A DNA stretch of 64,000 nt, taken from positions 266,117 to 330,116 of the forward strand of contig JBPDWA010000004.1 of the NCBI GenBank assembly GCA_051295955.1. The letters run 5' to 3'. The notes under the pieces were generated by a model, which was given only the letters and a program-made list of their open reading frames with translations, was not told the origin of the DNA and searched no databases. The position numbers and the translations under genes were made by a program. Source of the DNA: Enterococcus faecalis_A. GTDB taxonomy: Bacteria > Bacillota > Bacilli > Lactobacillales > Enterococcaceae. How positions within the stretch are numbered: the first letter of the stretch is position 1; the number at the start of each line of letters is the position of its first letter. This document shows, piece by piece, positions 9,374 through 18,332 of the stretch.

Positions 9374-11008
9374 TCAATCTGTAATATAATTTATGTGAAG
9401 AATTGGTTGCTTAGATTGATGTAAGACAAATTTTTTCCAACTATCTAAATAATTTTTAAATACAAACATTTCCAATGCATTTATATCGGGCTTGCCGGAT
9501 TCCACTTCCGGTAGTTTATTTTTCATATCTAACACGATCCATAAACCTATTCTGTCAAGGTCTTTCTCAAATTTTATGGATTTTATTTTGATAGCTTCCA
9601 AAGATGCGATCGATTGTGTAATGGCATAACTCAATTTTGAAGAGGTGTTTCCGATTTTCACAGCAAATAGGGTATGGCTTGCTTGACAATGAATATCTGC
9701 GACTTCGATCACAGTTTTATCAGGCAGTTTTGCTAATTTTGTATCATAATTTTTAAAATGGGAATTAGTCTCCGCTAACCAAGTATTGTAAAAAAATTCT
9801 TTGTAATATCTGTTTTTTATAGATTTTTTTATTTGTTCTTCTGTTTTCCCTTGATATCTTTTGTTCTGCTTTTCTTGTTCATATTTTAAAGAACAATAGT
9901 TTTCATGTTTTTTTAGAGAAAAATCATACTCAGGATAATAAACCACCGGGATTTCTGCTAAAGATTCTTTCAAATAATCTAAGTAATCCAAATTATAAGA
10001 ATACCAATCCCCACCGAAAAGAGTACAATGCTCATCTTCATCTGTATAATCAAGAATTTCTTTCAATGTATACTTAATTATTTTGTTATCAATAAATTTA
10101 CCAATTTTTATGTTAAAAACTTCTATCCCCTTAATTTCATGCTTCTCAATAAAATTACGGATCGTTTCAATCTCCAAATTTTTTATTATCTCTTTTTTTC
10201 GCTTGTAATGTAATGAATAATCATTGCTATAATCTTTAAATTCTTCGACATTTCCAACAATATCAAAATCGGAAAGATAAATTTTCATTTCGCTATCGTT
10301 TATTTTTTGTAATAAGTTATTATCAAGACGTTCAAGCTTTATTGGGTCTTCTTTACCAATTTTTTTCAGTATCGGAATTTTTTGTTCAGCTTTATCTGAA
10401 TCAATAACCTGCTTAACATGGAAAATCAAATCGAAAATACTTTCTAAACAATTCTTCACTAAATCAACTGTCAACGCATCACCAATTTCAATGTTCGGTT
10501 TGTAAATCCCGAAACCTTTAGGAAGTTTTTCTACTAAGTTTATTTTTAAATAGGCTTCGCCACTATCAAAAATAAATTGTCGGTTGTCTTTAAATGCATC
10601 AACCATTTTGTTTTTTGAACTATGAGGTGCTACTTTAGCAGTACGTTTTATCTCTTTAAAGTCTATTTTACGAGCAAAAGAAAAAGCAAAATCTTTATCT
10701 GCATATTTACTCACGCAATGATAAGCGTAACTAAAAGAAAGAGCGTATTGTTCATCATCAACGTCAATTATCACAATCCCTTTCGGTGCACTTCGCATGG
10801 TTAAATTTATGTCACTTTCAAGCTCATCAACTACCCACTGCCAATTAGGTGGCCCACTTTTTTCTTGGTCGTCAATATACAATGTTACAGTTAATGATTT
10901 TTCTTTATACCCTTTTTGAATTGTTCTTTCATTTTTATATTCTTTTTTTAATTGTGCTAAAAATTCCTCACGTTTATCAAATAATATTTTATATAAAGTC
11001 ACCTTCAT
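9374..11008 (-). CDS. DUF6119 / TIGR04141-like sporadically distributed protein
   Basis: This 544-residue protein has no signal peptide or membrane segment. Its N-terminal 200 residues resemble the family annotated as DUF6119 or TIGR04141 (sporadically distributed protein): a beta-rich start MKVTLYKILFD, then a block ending VIIDVDDEQYALSFSYAYH, then FAFSFARKIDFKEIKR, then a segment resembling the family's 'GxDALT' region (IEIGDALTVD). The C-terminal part has conserved-looking LFGGDWYSYN and FYNTWLAET. The biochemical function is unknown. The family assignment is from recalled pattern, not a search. It sits between a TIR effector gene (18-base gap) and a dGTPase gene (34-base gap), and may be a sensor or a partner. 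Lysine-rich and low in GC. Confidence 0.6.
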   Translation of the reverse strand: MKVTLYKILFDKREEFLAQLKKEYKNERTIQKGYKEKSLTVTLYIDDQEKSGPPNWQWVVDELESDINLTMRSAPKGIVIIDVDDEQYALSFSYAYHCVSKYADKDFAFSFARKIDFKEIKRTAKVAPHSSKNKMVDAFKDNRQFIFDSGEAYLKINLVEKLPKGFGIYKPNIEIGDALTVDLVKNCLESIFDLIFHVKQVIDSDKAEQKIPILKKIGKEDPIKLERLDNNLLQKINDSEMKIYLSDFDIVGNVEEFKDYSNDYSLHYKRKKEIIKNLEIETIRNFIEKHEIKGIEVFNIKIGKFIDNKIIKYTLKEILDYTDEDEHCTLFGGDWYSYNLDYLDYLKESLAEIPVVYYPEYDFSLKKHENYCSLKYEQEKQNKRYQGKTEEQIKKSIKNRYYKEFFYNTWLAETNSHFKNYDTKLAKLPDKTVIEVADIHCQASHTLFAVKIGNTSSKLSYAITQSIASLEAIKIKSIKFEKDLDRIGLWIVLDMKNKLPEVESGKPDINALEMFVFKNYLDSWKKFVLHQSKQPILHINYITD

Positions 11009-11026
11009 TTTGAATTTACCTTTTCC

Positions 11027-11857
11027 TCACTCTACTTTTTCGATCCAACATACATAGATATTTTTACATTTGCCAACGTCCTTAAATTCCTTATTTTCAA
11101 ATGGCGTCTTTTGCTGCAGCTTAAAGCGAACCTTATCATATGGGTATAATTTAGACTTCACTAAAGAACGTTTAAAAAATAACCAATGACTTTCGTTTTC
11201 ATCTAACTTTTCTACGCCTAAAGATACCGGATTAACCACTTTAGGTAGTTTAAAACAATAAAATGTTTGTTCAACCTTTGGACTTAACCTTCTAAGTTCC
11301 CCTAAGGTCGCCTCAAAATAGCCTGCTTCATCTGGATACAGATAATTTTCATAATTGATTAAATTTTTTAATTGCTCTAAAAAAGGCTGTGTATGGCCCG
11401 CAATATTTAGTTTAAACTTTTCAGCTACCTTTACTCCTGTATCACTTGATAATGATTCTAACAAATTATTGATCGCACAAACATTGGTCGTTTCATCCAA
11501 AATTAAAGAAAGGCGATCTGAACTTACAGCTCCTTTCATTTCATCAACATGAAAGCCCGGCAAAGCCACTGGATACTGCTTTTGAGCTAAAACCCATGAA
11601 GCGCCCATTTCATTTAAACAAGCTACGCTATCGTAGTAATTTTTTGAGAGAAAATAAATCACTACTGGTTGTTGATCAAACTCTTCTTTGATCCGATCAA
11701 ATATTTTTTCACCGAAATTAATACCTGTAGCATTATTTGAACTATAAAAAACATCTTGTTCTCGAAACCCGTAATTAATTAATAACTCAACAAATATATC
11801 AACGTATTCCTTGTCTTTTGAACTGTGACTTAAAAATAATTTCCTTCCCCTCACCAT
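11027..11857 (-). CDS. TIR-domain protein (putative NAD-consuming defence effector)
   Basis: This 276-residue protein (start chosen at the ATG 7 bases after AGGAGG; an in-frame TTG two codons earlier is too close to the site) has an N-terminal TIR domain over about residues 5-130. It opens with KLFLSHSSKDKEYVD, continues with VFYSSNNATGINFGEKI, then VVIYFLSKNYYDS, and reaches CLNEMGASWVL, where the Glu occupies the position of the catalytic Glu of NAD-cleaving TIR domains. The remaining 140 residues are unassigned and could be a sensor. It is the first gene of the three-gene operon, with its own promoter. TIR proteins of this kind act in abortive-infection systems; that role is inferred here. 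Confidence 0.82.
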   Translation of the reverse strand: MVRGRKLFLSHSSKDKEYVDIFVELLINYGFREQDVFYSSNNATGINFGEKIFDRIKEEFDQQPVVIYFLSKNYYDSVACLNEMGASWVLAQKQYPVALPGFHVDEMKGAVSSDRLSLILDETTNVCAINNLLESLSSDTGVKVAEKFKLNIAGHTQPFLEQLKNLINYENYLYPDEAGYFEATLGELRRLSPKVEQTFYCFKLPKVVNPVSLGVEKLDENESHWLFFKRSLVKSKLYPYDKVRFKLQQKTPFENKEFKDVGKCKNIYVCWIEKVE

Positions 11858-11894
11858 TGACAAACCTCCTGTATTTTCTGGTACTCACAAATGA

Positions 11895-11923
11895 ATGTTA
11901 CACTAAAGTTATTTATTTTTCAA
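11895..11923 (-). promoter_or_regulatory. Promoter of the TIR/DUF6119/dGTPase operon
   Basis: On the minus strand TTGAAA is separated by exactly 17 bases from TAACAT, with a TG just before the -10. It is about 38 bases upstream of the TIR start codon. It gives the cassette transcription independent of eno. Confidence 0.6.
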
Positions 11924-11994
11924 TAATATTTTTATACAATGAATAAATTTCTTTATAACTGAGCTTCACACTCATTATCTAGAATTTATTCAAT

Positions 11995-12025
11995 AAAAAA
12001 ACCACCTTGCTTAAGCAAGGTGGTT
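11995..12025 (-). terminator. Terminator of eno
   Basis: An 11-bp perfect stem (AACCACCTTGC/GCAAGGTGGTT) with a TTAA loop is followed on the minus strand by a T-run. It lies about 70 bases after the eno stop. Confidence 0.9.
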
Positions 12026-12091
12026 GCGTCCGAATATCAGGAGAACTTATTATTCATAAGCTGTCCCTTTGAGCTATTTATTAACGATGGG

Positions 12092-13390
12092 TTATTTGTT
12101 TTTCAAGTTGTAGAAAGATTTCAAGCCCTTGTATTCTGCAACTTCACCCAGTTGGTCTTCAATCCGTAGTAATTGATTGTATTTCGCAATACGGTCAGTA
12201 CGTGATAGAGAGCCCGTTTTGATTTGGCCAGCGTTTGTTGCAACTGCGATATCAGAAATGGTTGAATCTTCTGTTTCACCAGAACGGTGAGAAACTACAG
12301 CAGTATAGCCAGCTTCTTTTGCCATTTCGATTGCTTCGAAGGTTTCAGTTAATGTACCGATTTGGTTAACTTTGATTAGGATTGAGTTAGCAATTCCTTT
12401 CTCGATACCTTCAGCTAATTTTTGCGTGTTTGTTACGAACAAGTCGTCTCCAACTAATTGAACTTTGTCGCCTAAAGCTACGGTTAATTTTTTGAAGCCG
12501 TCCCAGTCGTTTTCATCTAAACCATCTTCGATTGAGATGATTGGGTATTTTGCACATAATTCTTGGTAGAATGCAATCATTTCGTCTGTAGTTTTTTCGC
12601 CTTCACCAGAATCAGCTAAAACATACACGCCTTTTTCTTTATCGTAGAATTCTGAAGAAGCAGCATCCATTGCAAGCACAACGTCTTTTCCTGGAACGTA
12701 GCCAGCTTTTTCGATGGCTTCGATGATTACTTCAAAACCTTCTTCATTTGAACCTAAGTTAGGAGCAAAGCCACCTTCGTCACCTACTGAAGTTGCTAAA
12801 CCACGAGCTTTTAAGATTGAAGCTAATGCGTGGAAAACTTCAGCACCCATGCGTAAAGCTTCTTTGAAGGTTGGAGCACCAACAGGCATGATCATGAATT
12901 CTTGGAAGTCGATTGAGTTATCTGCATGTGATCCACCGTTGATGATGTTCATCATTGGAGTTGGTAATACTTTCGTGTTGAATCCGCCTAGATAGTGATA
13001 TAAAGGTATTTCTAGATAATCAGCAGCTGCGCGTGCAACGGCGATTGATACACCAAGAATTGCGTTAGCACCTAGTTTGCCTTTGTTAGGAGTTCCGTCT
13101 AAAGCAATCATAGCTTTGTCGATAGCCATTTGATCACGGACATCGTAACCAATGATTGCTTCAGCAATAATGTTGTTTACGTTGTCGACAGCTTTAGTTA
13201 CGCCTTTGCCGCCATAACGAGCTTTGTCGCCATCACGTAATTCAACTGCCTCGTATTCACCAGTTGAAGCACCTGAAGGAACCATTCCACGGCCAAAAGC
13301 TCCGCTTTCAGTGTATACCTCTACTTCGATTGTTGGGTTACCACGTGAGTCTAAAATCTCGCGAGCGTAAACATCAGTAATAATTGACAT
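12092..13390 (-). CDS. eno: Enolase (phosphopyruvate hydratase)
   Basis: This 432-residue enolase interconverts 2-phosphoglycerate and phosphoenolpyruvate in glycolysis. It begins with the typical MSIITDVYAREILDSRGNPT. The signatures SGASTGEYEAVELRDGD, SVGDEGGFAPNL (acid residue of the active site), the Mg ligand segments VLAMDAASSEFY, SIEDGLDENDWDG and QLVGDDLFVTN, the catalytic lysine in ANSILIKVNQIGTLTET and the closing VVSHRSGETEDSTISD are all present. Length is standard. It has its own promoter and terminator although it follows tpiA closely, so it can be expressed separately from the gap operon. Confidence 0.98.
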   Translation of the reverse strand: MSIITDVYAREILDSRGNPTIEVEVYTESGAFGRGMVPSGASTGEYEAVELRDGDKARYGGKGVTKAVDNVNNIIAEAIIGYDVRDQMAIDKAMIALDGTPNKGKLGANAILGVSIAVARAAADYLEIPLYHYLGGFNTKVLPTPMMNIINGGSHADNSIDFQEFMIMPVGAPTFKEALRMGAEVFHALASILKARGLATSVGDEGGFAPNLGSNEEGFEVIIEAIEKAGYVPGKDVVLAMDAASSEFYDKEKGVYVLADSGEGEKTTDEMIAFYQELCAKYPIISIEDGLDENDWDGFKKLTVALGDKVQLVGDDLFVTNTQKLAEGIEKGIANSILIKVNQIGTLTETFEAIEMAKEAGYTAVVSHRSGETEDSTISDIAVATNAGQIKTGSLSRTDRIAKYNQLLRIEDQLGEVAEYKGLKSFYNLKNK

Positions 13391-13444
13391 GTTTTGTCTC
13401 TCCTTTGAGTTTGTATTTATACTAAGGGGATTCCCTCATGTATG

Positions 13445-13473
13445 ATTGTAGTGAAATCTCGCAAACTATGCAA
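13445..13473 (-). promoter_or_regulatory. Promoter of eno
   Basis: TTGCAT, a 17-base spacer and TACAAT are read on the minus strand between tpiA and eno, about 55 bases upstream of the eno start. Confidence 0.6.
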
Positions 13474-13511
13474 ACATTTTTTGCATTTTAGCTTTGAGAA
13501 AGTGTGATTTC

Positions 13512-14267
13512 TTATTTTACTGCACTTAATAAAGCTAAGAATGAATCTGCTTCTAAGCTGGCACCACCGACTAAAGCACCATCAACATTTTCTTTGGCCA
13601 TGTATTCTGCGATGTTTTCTGGTTTTACAGAACCGCCGTATTGGATACGTACACTGTCTGCAACTTCTTTTCCATATAATTTTTCAACTGTTTGACGAAC
13701 AACGCCACAAATTTCATCTGCGATCGTTGCGTCAGCAGATTTTCCTGTGCCGATTGCCCAGATTGGTTCATAAGCAATAACCATTGATGCTACTTGTTCG
13801 TTTGATAAACCAACTAAGCCGTTAGTGATTTGCCCTTCGATCCATTCGGCTGTTTTACCAGCTTCATAGGTTGCTAACGTTTCACCACAACAAAAGATTG
13901 GTGTCATACCGTTTGCAAAGATTGCTTTAGCTTTTTTATTGATATCTTCATCTGTTTCGTGGAAATATTCGCGACGTTCAGAGTGACCGATAATCACATA
14001 GTTCACACCTAAGTCTGCAATTGCAGCTGGTGAGTTTTCACCAGTGAATGCACCAGTGTTCTCCCAGTAGCAGTTTTGAGCAGCTAATTTCACCTCGGAA
14101 TCTTTTAAGTTCCAAGCTAAAGGAGCTAAGAACAATGCTGGAGAACCAATAACAGTGTCAACAACGTCATTAGATGGAACAGCATTTTTTACTGCTTCTG
14201 CAAAGCTTTGTGCTTCGCCTAAGGTTTTGTTCATTTTCCAGTTACCAGCGATAATTGGTTTGCGCAT
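13512..14267 (-). CDS. tpiA: Triosephosphate isomerase
   Basis: This 251-residue enzyme interconverts dihydroxyacetone phosphate and glyceraldehyde 3-phosphate. The start was set at MRKPIIAGNWKMNK, the family's conserved beginning with the catalytic Lys; a frame four codons longer exists. The catalytic His lies in VIIGHSERREYF and the catalytic Glu in VIAYEPIWAIGTGKSA. Phosphate-binding VRIQYGGSVKPEN and DGALVGGASL are intact. It lies about 100 bases after pgk and is probably part of the gap-pgk-tpiA transcription unit. Confidence 0.97.
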   Translation of the reverse strand: MRKPIIAGNWKMNKTLGEAQSFAEAVKNAVPSNDVVDTVIGSPALFLAPLAWNLKDSEVKLAAQNCYWENTGAFTGENSPAAIADLGVNYVIIGHSERREYFHETDEDINKKAKAIFANGMTPIFCCGETLATYEAGKTAEWIEGQITNGLVGLSNEQVASMVIAYEPIWAIGTGKSADATIADEICGVVRQTVEKLYGKEVADSVRIQYGGSVKPENIAEYMAKENVDGALVGGASLEADSFLALLSAVK

Positions 14268-14370
14268 GAAAAAGCACATCCTTTTCTTTTTCGATTTTTT
14301 CTATCCTTCGACTATTAAAAGATATTCGTCTCAATTCAAACAACGAAGATGAAGTGCTTCAAAAAACGGT

Positions 14371-15564
14371 TTATTTATCGTTAATTGCAGCTAAGCCAGG
14401 TAGTGTTTTGCCTTCAAGTAATTCTAAGCTTGCACCGCCACCAGTTGAGATGTGCGTAAACTTATCAGCGAAGCCAAGTTGAATGGCAGCTGCAGCAGAG
14501 TCACCGCCGCCAATGATCGTTGTCGCATCTTCAAGGTTTGCGATTGCTTCACAAACACCGATTGTTCCTTTGGCAAAATTACTCATTTCAAATACGCCCA
14601 TTGGTCCATTCCAAACAACTGTTTTAGCACCGGCTAATTCTTTGGTAAACATATCTATAGATTTAGGTCCGATATCCAAGCCCATGTAACCTGCTGGTAC
14701 ATCTTGGCCATCTGAAATCATCGTTTCTGCGTCATTGCTAAATTCTTTAGCACAAACGGAGTCAATTGGTAAAATCAATTTGTCACCAGCTTTTTCAATT
14801 AAATCTTTCGCTAAAGCAACTTTATCCTCTTCAACTAATGAATTACCAATTTCAAAACCTTTAGCTTTGTAGAAAGTATAAGTCATACCGCCGCCGATTA
14901 AAATTTTATCCGCTTTTGCGATTAAGTTTTCAATTACGCCAATTTTATCAGAAACTTTTGCTCCTCCTAAAATAGCAACGAAGGGACGTTTTGGACTTTC
15001 AACTGCTTCGCCGATGAATTGAATTTCTTTTTCCATCAAGAAACCAGCCACAGTTGGAATTCCTGTTGAAGCAATACCTACGTTTGAAGCATGTGCACGA
15101 TGAGCCGTACCAAAAGCGTCATTGACGAATACATCGCCAAGAGACGCCCAATATTTACCTAATTCTGGGTCATTGCCGCTTTCTTTTTTACCATCGACAT
15201 CTTCAAAACGAGTGTTTTCAAAAACTAACACATCGCCGTCTTGCATATTGTTAACAGCTGCTTCTAATTCAGTTCCACGAGTTTCAGGAACAAAGGTTAC
15301 GGATTTACCTAGTAGTTCTCCCAAGCGTTCTGCCACTGGTTTTAATGATTTACCAGCTTTGTCTTCTTCTGTTTTCACACGGCCTAAGTGTGAGAAAAGA
15401 ATTGCTTTTCCGCCATTTTCAATAACATATTTGATCGTTGGCAATGCTGCAACAATCCGATTGTCATTTGTGATTACGCCGTCTTTCAAAGGAACATTGA
15501 AGTCAACACGAACAAGTACTTTTTTATCTTTTAACGCTACATCTTTAATTGTCTTTTTCGCCAT
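14371..15564 (-). CDS. pgk: Phosphoglycerate kinase
   Basis: This 397-residue enzyme transfers phosphate from 1,3-bisphosphoglycerate to ADP. The N-terminal substrate-binding motif KKVLVRVDFNVPLKDG, the FSHLGR arginine loop, the FENTRFEDVDGKKESG segment and the C-terminal nucleotide site FADKFTHISTGGGASLELLEG are all visible. Length is typical of Firmicutes. It follows gap after about 360 bases that contain a terminator, so part of its transcription probably starts in that gap. A clear AGGAGG-like site (GGAGGG) precedes the ATG. Confidence 0.98.
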   Translation of the reverse strand: MAKKTIKDVALKDKKVLVRVDFNVPLKDGVITNDNRIVAALPTIKYVIENGGKAILFSHLGRVKTEEDKAGKSLKPVAERLGELLGKSVTFVPETRGTELEAAVNNMQDGDVLVFENTRFEDVDGKKESGNDPELGKYWASLGDVFVNDAFGTAHRAHASNVGIASTGIPTVAGFLMEKEIQFIGEAVESPKRPFVAILGGAKVSDKIGVIENLIAKADKILIGGGMTYTFYKAKGFEIGNSLVEEDKVALAKDLIEKAGDKLILPIDSVCAKEFSNDAETMISDGQDVPAGYMGLDIGPKSIDMFTKELAGAKTVVWNGPMGVFEMSNFAKGTIGVCEAIANLEDATTIIGGGDSAAAAIQLGFADKFTHISTGGGASLELLEGKTLPGLAAINDK

Positions 15565-15850
15565 TCGTAAATTTCCCTCCTACATAGTTGACTGCGGCAG
15601 AAAACTTTCATTAAGAATTTCTCTGTCGCTGTCTATTTTACCACTTTCAGGTTTGTTCATAAAAAGAAACGCAGGCGCTCTTTCATCAGTGTATCACTTA
15701 AATTGAATTTCCCTTTGTATCCGTCTACAAAGTAGAAGTGACCGCTTCTCGATACTTTAGTTTTATTTTTCTTTATATTTAAAGGAAAAATAGTCCTATT
15801 TCTCGGCCGCTTATCATTCTACTAGAAGGCCCTACACAAGTAGAAGTGAC
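15565..15850. other. Region between gap and pgk
   Basis: No gene is visible. Two near-identical copies of ACAAGTAGAAGTGAC-like sequence occur near 15728-15743 and 15836-15850, about 100 bases apart. They could be relics or regulatory repeats upstream of pgk. The function is unknown. Confidence 0.4.
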
Positions 15851-15883
15851 AAAAAGCGGAGAAGCGCGTTGCTTCCCCGCTTT
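15851..15883 (-). terminator. Terminator of gap
   Basis: A 13-base stem with one mismatch (AAAGCGGAGAAGC) and a 5-base loop, followed on the minus strand by T5, lies about 40 bases after the gap stop. Confidence 0.75.
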
Positions 15884-15922
15884 CTATTTCACAACTGTTC
15901 AAATTCACTGAAATTATATATC

Positions 15923-16924
15923 TTATAACTTAGCGAAGTATTCTAACGTACGAACTAATTGAGCTGTATAAGACATTTCGTTGTCATACCAAGCAACAGT
16001 TTTCACTAATTGTTTGTCGCCAACTGTCATGACTTTTGTTTGCGTAGCATCAAATAATGAACCATAAGTCATACCAACAATATCAGATGAAACGATGTCG
16101 TCTGTATTGTATCCATAAGATTCGTTTGAAGCTTCTTTCATTGCTGCATTTACTTCATCAACAGTTACTTCTTTGTTAAGTACGGTCACTAATTCAGTTA
16201 ATGAACCAGTTGGTACAGGAACACGTTGAGCAGCTCCATCTAATTTGCCGTTTAATTCTGGAATTACTAAGCCGATTGCTTTAGCAGCCCCAGTTGAGTT
16301 AGGTACGATATTTGCAGCGGCAGCGCGTGCACGACGGAAGTCGCCTTTAGGATGAGGTCCGTCAAGGGTCATTTGGTCCCCAGTATAAGCGTGGATTGTT
16401 GTCATTAGACCTTCAACAACGCCAAATTTATCATTTAATGTTTTTGCCATAGGAGCTAAGCAGTTAGTAGTACATGAAGCACCAGAAATAACTGTCTCTT
16501 TACCAGTAAGTGTTTCATGGTTAGTGTTGTAAACGATTGTTGGAACATCGTTACCGCCAGGAGCTGAGATAACAACACGTTTTGCACCTGCAGCTAAATG
16601 TTTTTCAGCAGCTGGTTTAGAAGTGAAGAAACCTGTACATTCTAAAACGATATCTACGCCTAATTCGCCCCATGGTAATTCCTCAGGGTTGCGGTTAGCA
16701 AGAACTTTTACTTGTTTGCCGTTTACGTTGAATGAGCCTTCGTGAACTTCAACAGTTCCGTTGAAACGTCCTTGAGTTGTATCGTATTTTAACAAATGTG
16801 CTAACATTTTAGCATCTGTTAAGTCGTTGATTGCAACTACTTCGATTCCTTCTACATCTTGGATACGACGGAAAGCTAAGCGTCCGATACGTCCAAATCC
16901 ATTAATACCTACTTTAACTGTCAT
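15923..16924 (-). CDS. gap: Glyceraldehyde-3-phosphate dehydrogenase, type I
   Basis: This 333-residue NAD-dependent GAPDH catalyses the oxidative phosphorylation step of glycolysis. The start was set at MTVKVGINGFGRIGR, which has GGAGGAAAT upstream; a frame nine codons longer lacks that support. The Rossmann GxGxxG is at the N-terminus and the catalytic cysteine lies in SGASCTTNCLAPMAK. The active-site partner segment TIHAYTGDQMTLDGPH (His) and the C-terminal WYDNEMSYTAQLV are intact. It is 38 bases downstream of cggR, whose product normally controls it in response to fructose-1,6-bisphosphate. Confidence 0.98.
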   Translation of the reverse strand: MTVKVGINGFGRIGRLAFRRIQDVEGIEVVAINDLTDAKMLAHLLKYDTTQGRFNGTVEVHEGSFNVNGKQVKVLANRNPEELPWGELGVDIVLECTGFFTSKPAAEKHLAAGAKRVVISAPGGNDVPTIVYNTNHETLTGKETVISGASCTTNCLAPMAKTLNDKFGVVEGLMTTIHAYTGDQMTLDGPHPKGDFRRARAAAANIVPNSTGAAKAIGLVIPELNGKLDGAAQRVPVPTGSLTELVTVLNKEVTVDEVNAAMKEASNESYGYNTDDIVSSDIVGMTYGSLFDATQTKVMTVGDKQLVKTVAWYDNEMSYTAQLVRTLEYFAKL

Positions 16925-16962
16925 TAAAGATTTCCTCCTTATGAAAATCAAAAATTTTTATT

Positions 16963-18000
16963 TTAAAGGGTTGCCCCTTTTAAAATCTCGTTTGCTGCAG
17001 CTTCATCAGTGATGAGCCATGTCTGTTGAGGTGCGTTTTTCATGTAAGCTCGGATGGCTTTAGCTTTAGTTTTGCCACCTGCCACTGCGATAACAAAAGG
17101 AATTTCCTGCAGGTCTTTTAGCTGTAGACCAATTCTTGGAATTTTATAAACTACTTGGCCTTCTTCATCAAAAAAGTAACCAAATGATTCTGCTACCGCA
17201 TTTTTTTGTTTCAGCATTACTAATTCTTCACCTGACATCTTTCGTCTAGCTGCCATATGTAATGCACGGCCAATGCCGTGAACAACACAATTTGCTTGAC
17301 TAATCAGTGTCAATACTTCTTGGATGGAAGGCTCTTGTAATAACGAATTGTACGTTTCTAAGCTTAACTGCTCAGGTACATATAAGGCGCGGTAGTGTCC
17401 GCCAGTTTTGTCAGCCATCACTGCACTTACTGAGTTCGCTTGAACTGTTACAGCTTCACCAATGCCCCCTCGTGCTGGCACAAACAGATTGTGACGCTTT
17501 TTAGTTTCAAGAGGCTCCATGTGTTCAGCAACGGTAGCCATTGTAGTGCCACCCATCACAGCAATAATGTTATCGCCATTAGGTAATAGTAAATTCAAGG
17601 CGTTAGTGACACTTTCACCGAAGTCAAATAGAACTTTTTTTTGATTATCGCTGTTACCAGCAATTACAATGCAACGTTGAATGTCGAAGTATTTTGCCAT
17701 ATCGGTTTCGACTTGGTGCATACCTAATAATTGATTCATCATCAACTCTAAGCCTTGATAAACTTCCAGCCCTTTATCCGTTAAAGTCATACCACTTTTT
17801 GAAGTTTTAATCAGTTGATATTGTTTTAACAGATCGGTTTCAGTTCTTAAAACTCGTTCCGTCATTCCCATACTGTCTGATAAACTTCTCCGTCCAATCG
17901 GCTGCATCCAATAAATATTACGAAGAATTTTGTATCTTTCTTGTACTATGTCGAGCATATCTGGAGCAACAGCTTCAATCATTTTTAAGTCATTTATCAT
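16963..18000 (-). CDS. cggR: CggR, central glycolytic genes regulator
   Basis: This 345-residue SorC-family repressor was assigned the start MINDLKMIEAVAPDM (18000), which has AAAGGAG eight bases upstream and matches the usual CggR beginning; a longer frame starts at 18060. The N-terminal half to about residue 85 is a winged-helix DNA-binding domain (YWMQPIGRRSLSDSMGMTER). The rest is the SorC sugar-phosphate-binding domain with AVMGGTTMATVAEHM and FVPARGGIGEAVTVQANS, the loops that bind fructose-1,6-bisphosphate in B. subtilis CggR. It lies directly upstream of gap, and autoregulation of the cggR-gap operon is expected. Confidence 0.95.
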   Translation of the reverse strand: MINDLKMIEAVAPDMLDIVQERYKILRNIYWMQPIGRRSLSDSMGMTERVLRTETDLLKQYQLIKTSKSGMTLTDKGLEVYQGLELMMNQLLGMHQVETDMAKYFDIQRCIVIAGNSDNQKKVLFDFGESVTNALNLLLPNGDNIIAVMGGTTMATVAEHMEPLETKKRHNLFVPARGGIGEAVTVQANSVSAVMADKTGGHYRALYVPEQLSLETYNSLLQEPSIQEVLTLISQANCVVHGIGRALHMAARRKMSGEELVMLKQKNAVAESFGYFFDEEGQVVYKIPRIGLQLKDLQEIPFVIAVAGGKTKAKAIRAYMKNAPQQTWLITDEAAANEILKGATL

Positions 18001-18139
18001 GATGCGCTCCTTTGCGGGTCGCCATATGTCCAAGTAAGACTGAAAACGACCTATGAACATTAAAAAAATAAAACTGACAGTTCTTAACTTACCATCTATT
18101 CACAACAGCATTTGAAGTACTTATCAATCTTACATACAC

Positions 18140-18168
18140 AGTGTATCAGTTTTCAGTTCTCTTTTCAA
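18140..18168 (-). promoter_or_regulatory. Promoter of the cggR-gap operon
   Basis: TTGAAA, a 17-base spacer and TACACT are read on the minus strand, about 140 bases before the cggR start. A CggR operator resembling the B. subtilis tandem repeat was not evident by eye. Confidence 0.6.
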
Positions 18169-18292
18169 TAAAAATGATTATTTTTTTCCAAGCATTGTAT
18201 AAGCTGAGATGAAGTGCCAGACAAAAAGCGTTATCACTCATGAAAGTTTCCTTTTTACCAACTCTGCCTACCATCCAATAACAGCTTTCAAA

Positions 18293-18317
18293 GAAAAAAG
18301 GCGTCATTCGACACCTT
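18293..18317 (-). terminator. Terminator of yitT-like gene
   Basis: An 8-bp stem (AAGGTGTC/GACGCCTT, one G-T pair) with a GAAT loop is followed on the minus strand by T6, 16 bases after the stop of the YitT-family gene. Confidence 0.75.
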
Positions 18318-18332
18318 CTGCTCTTTATTCAC

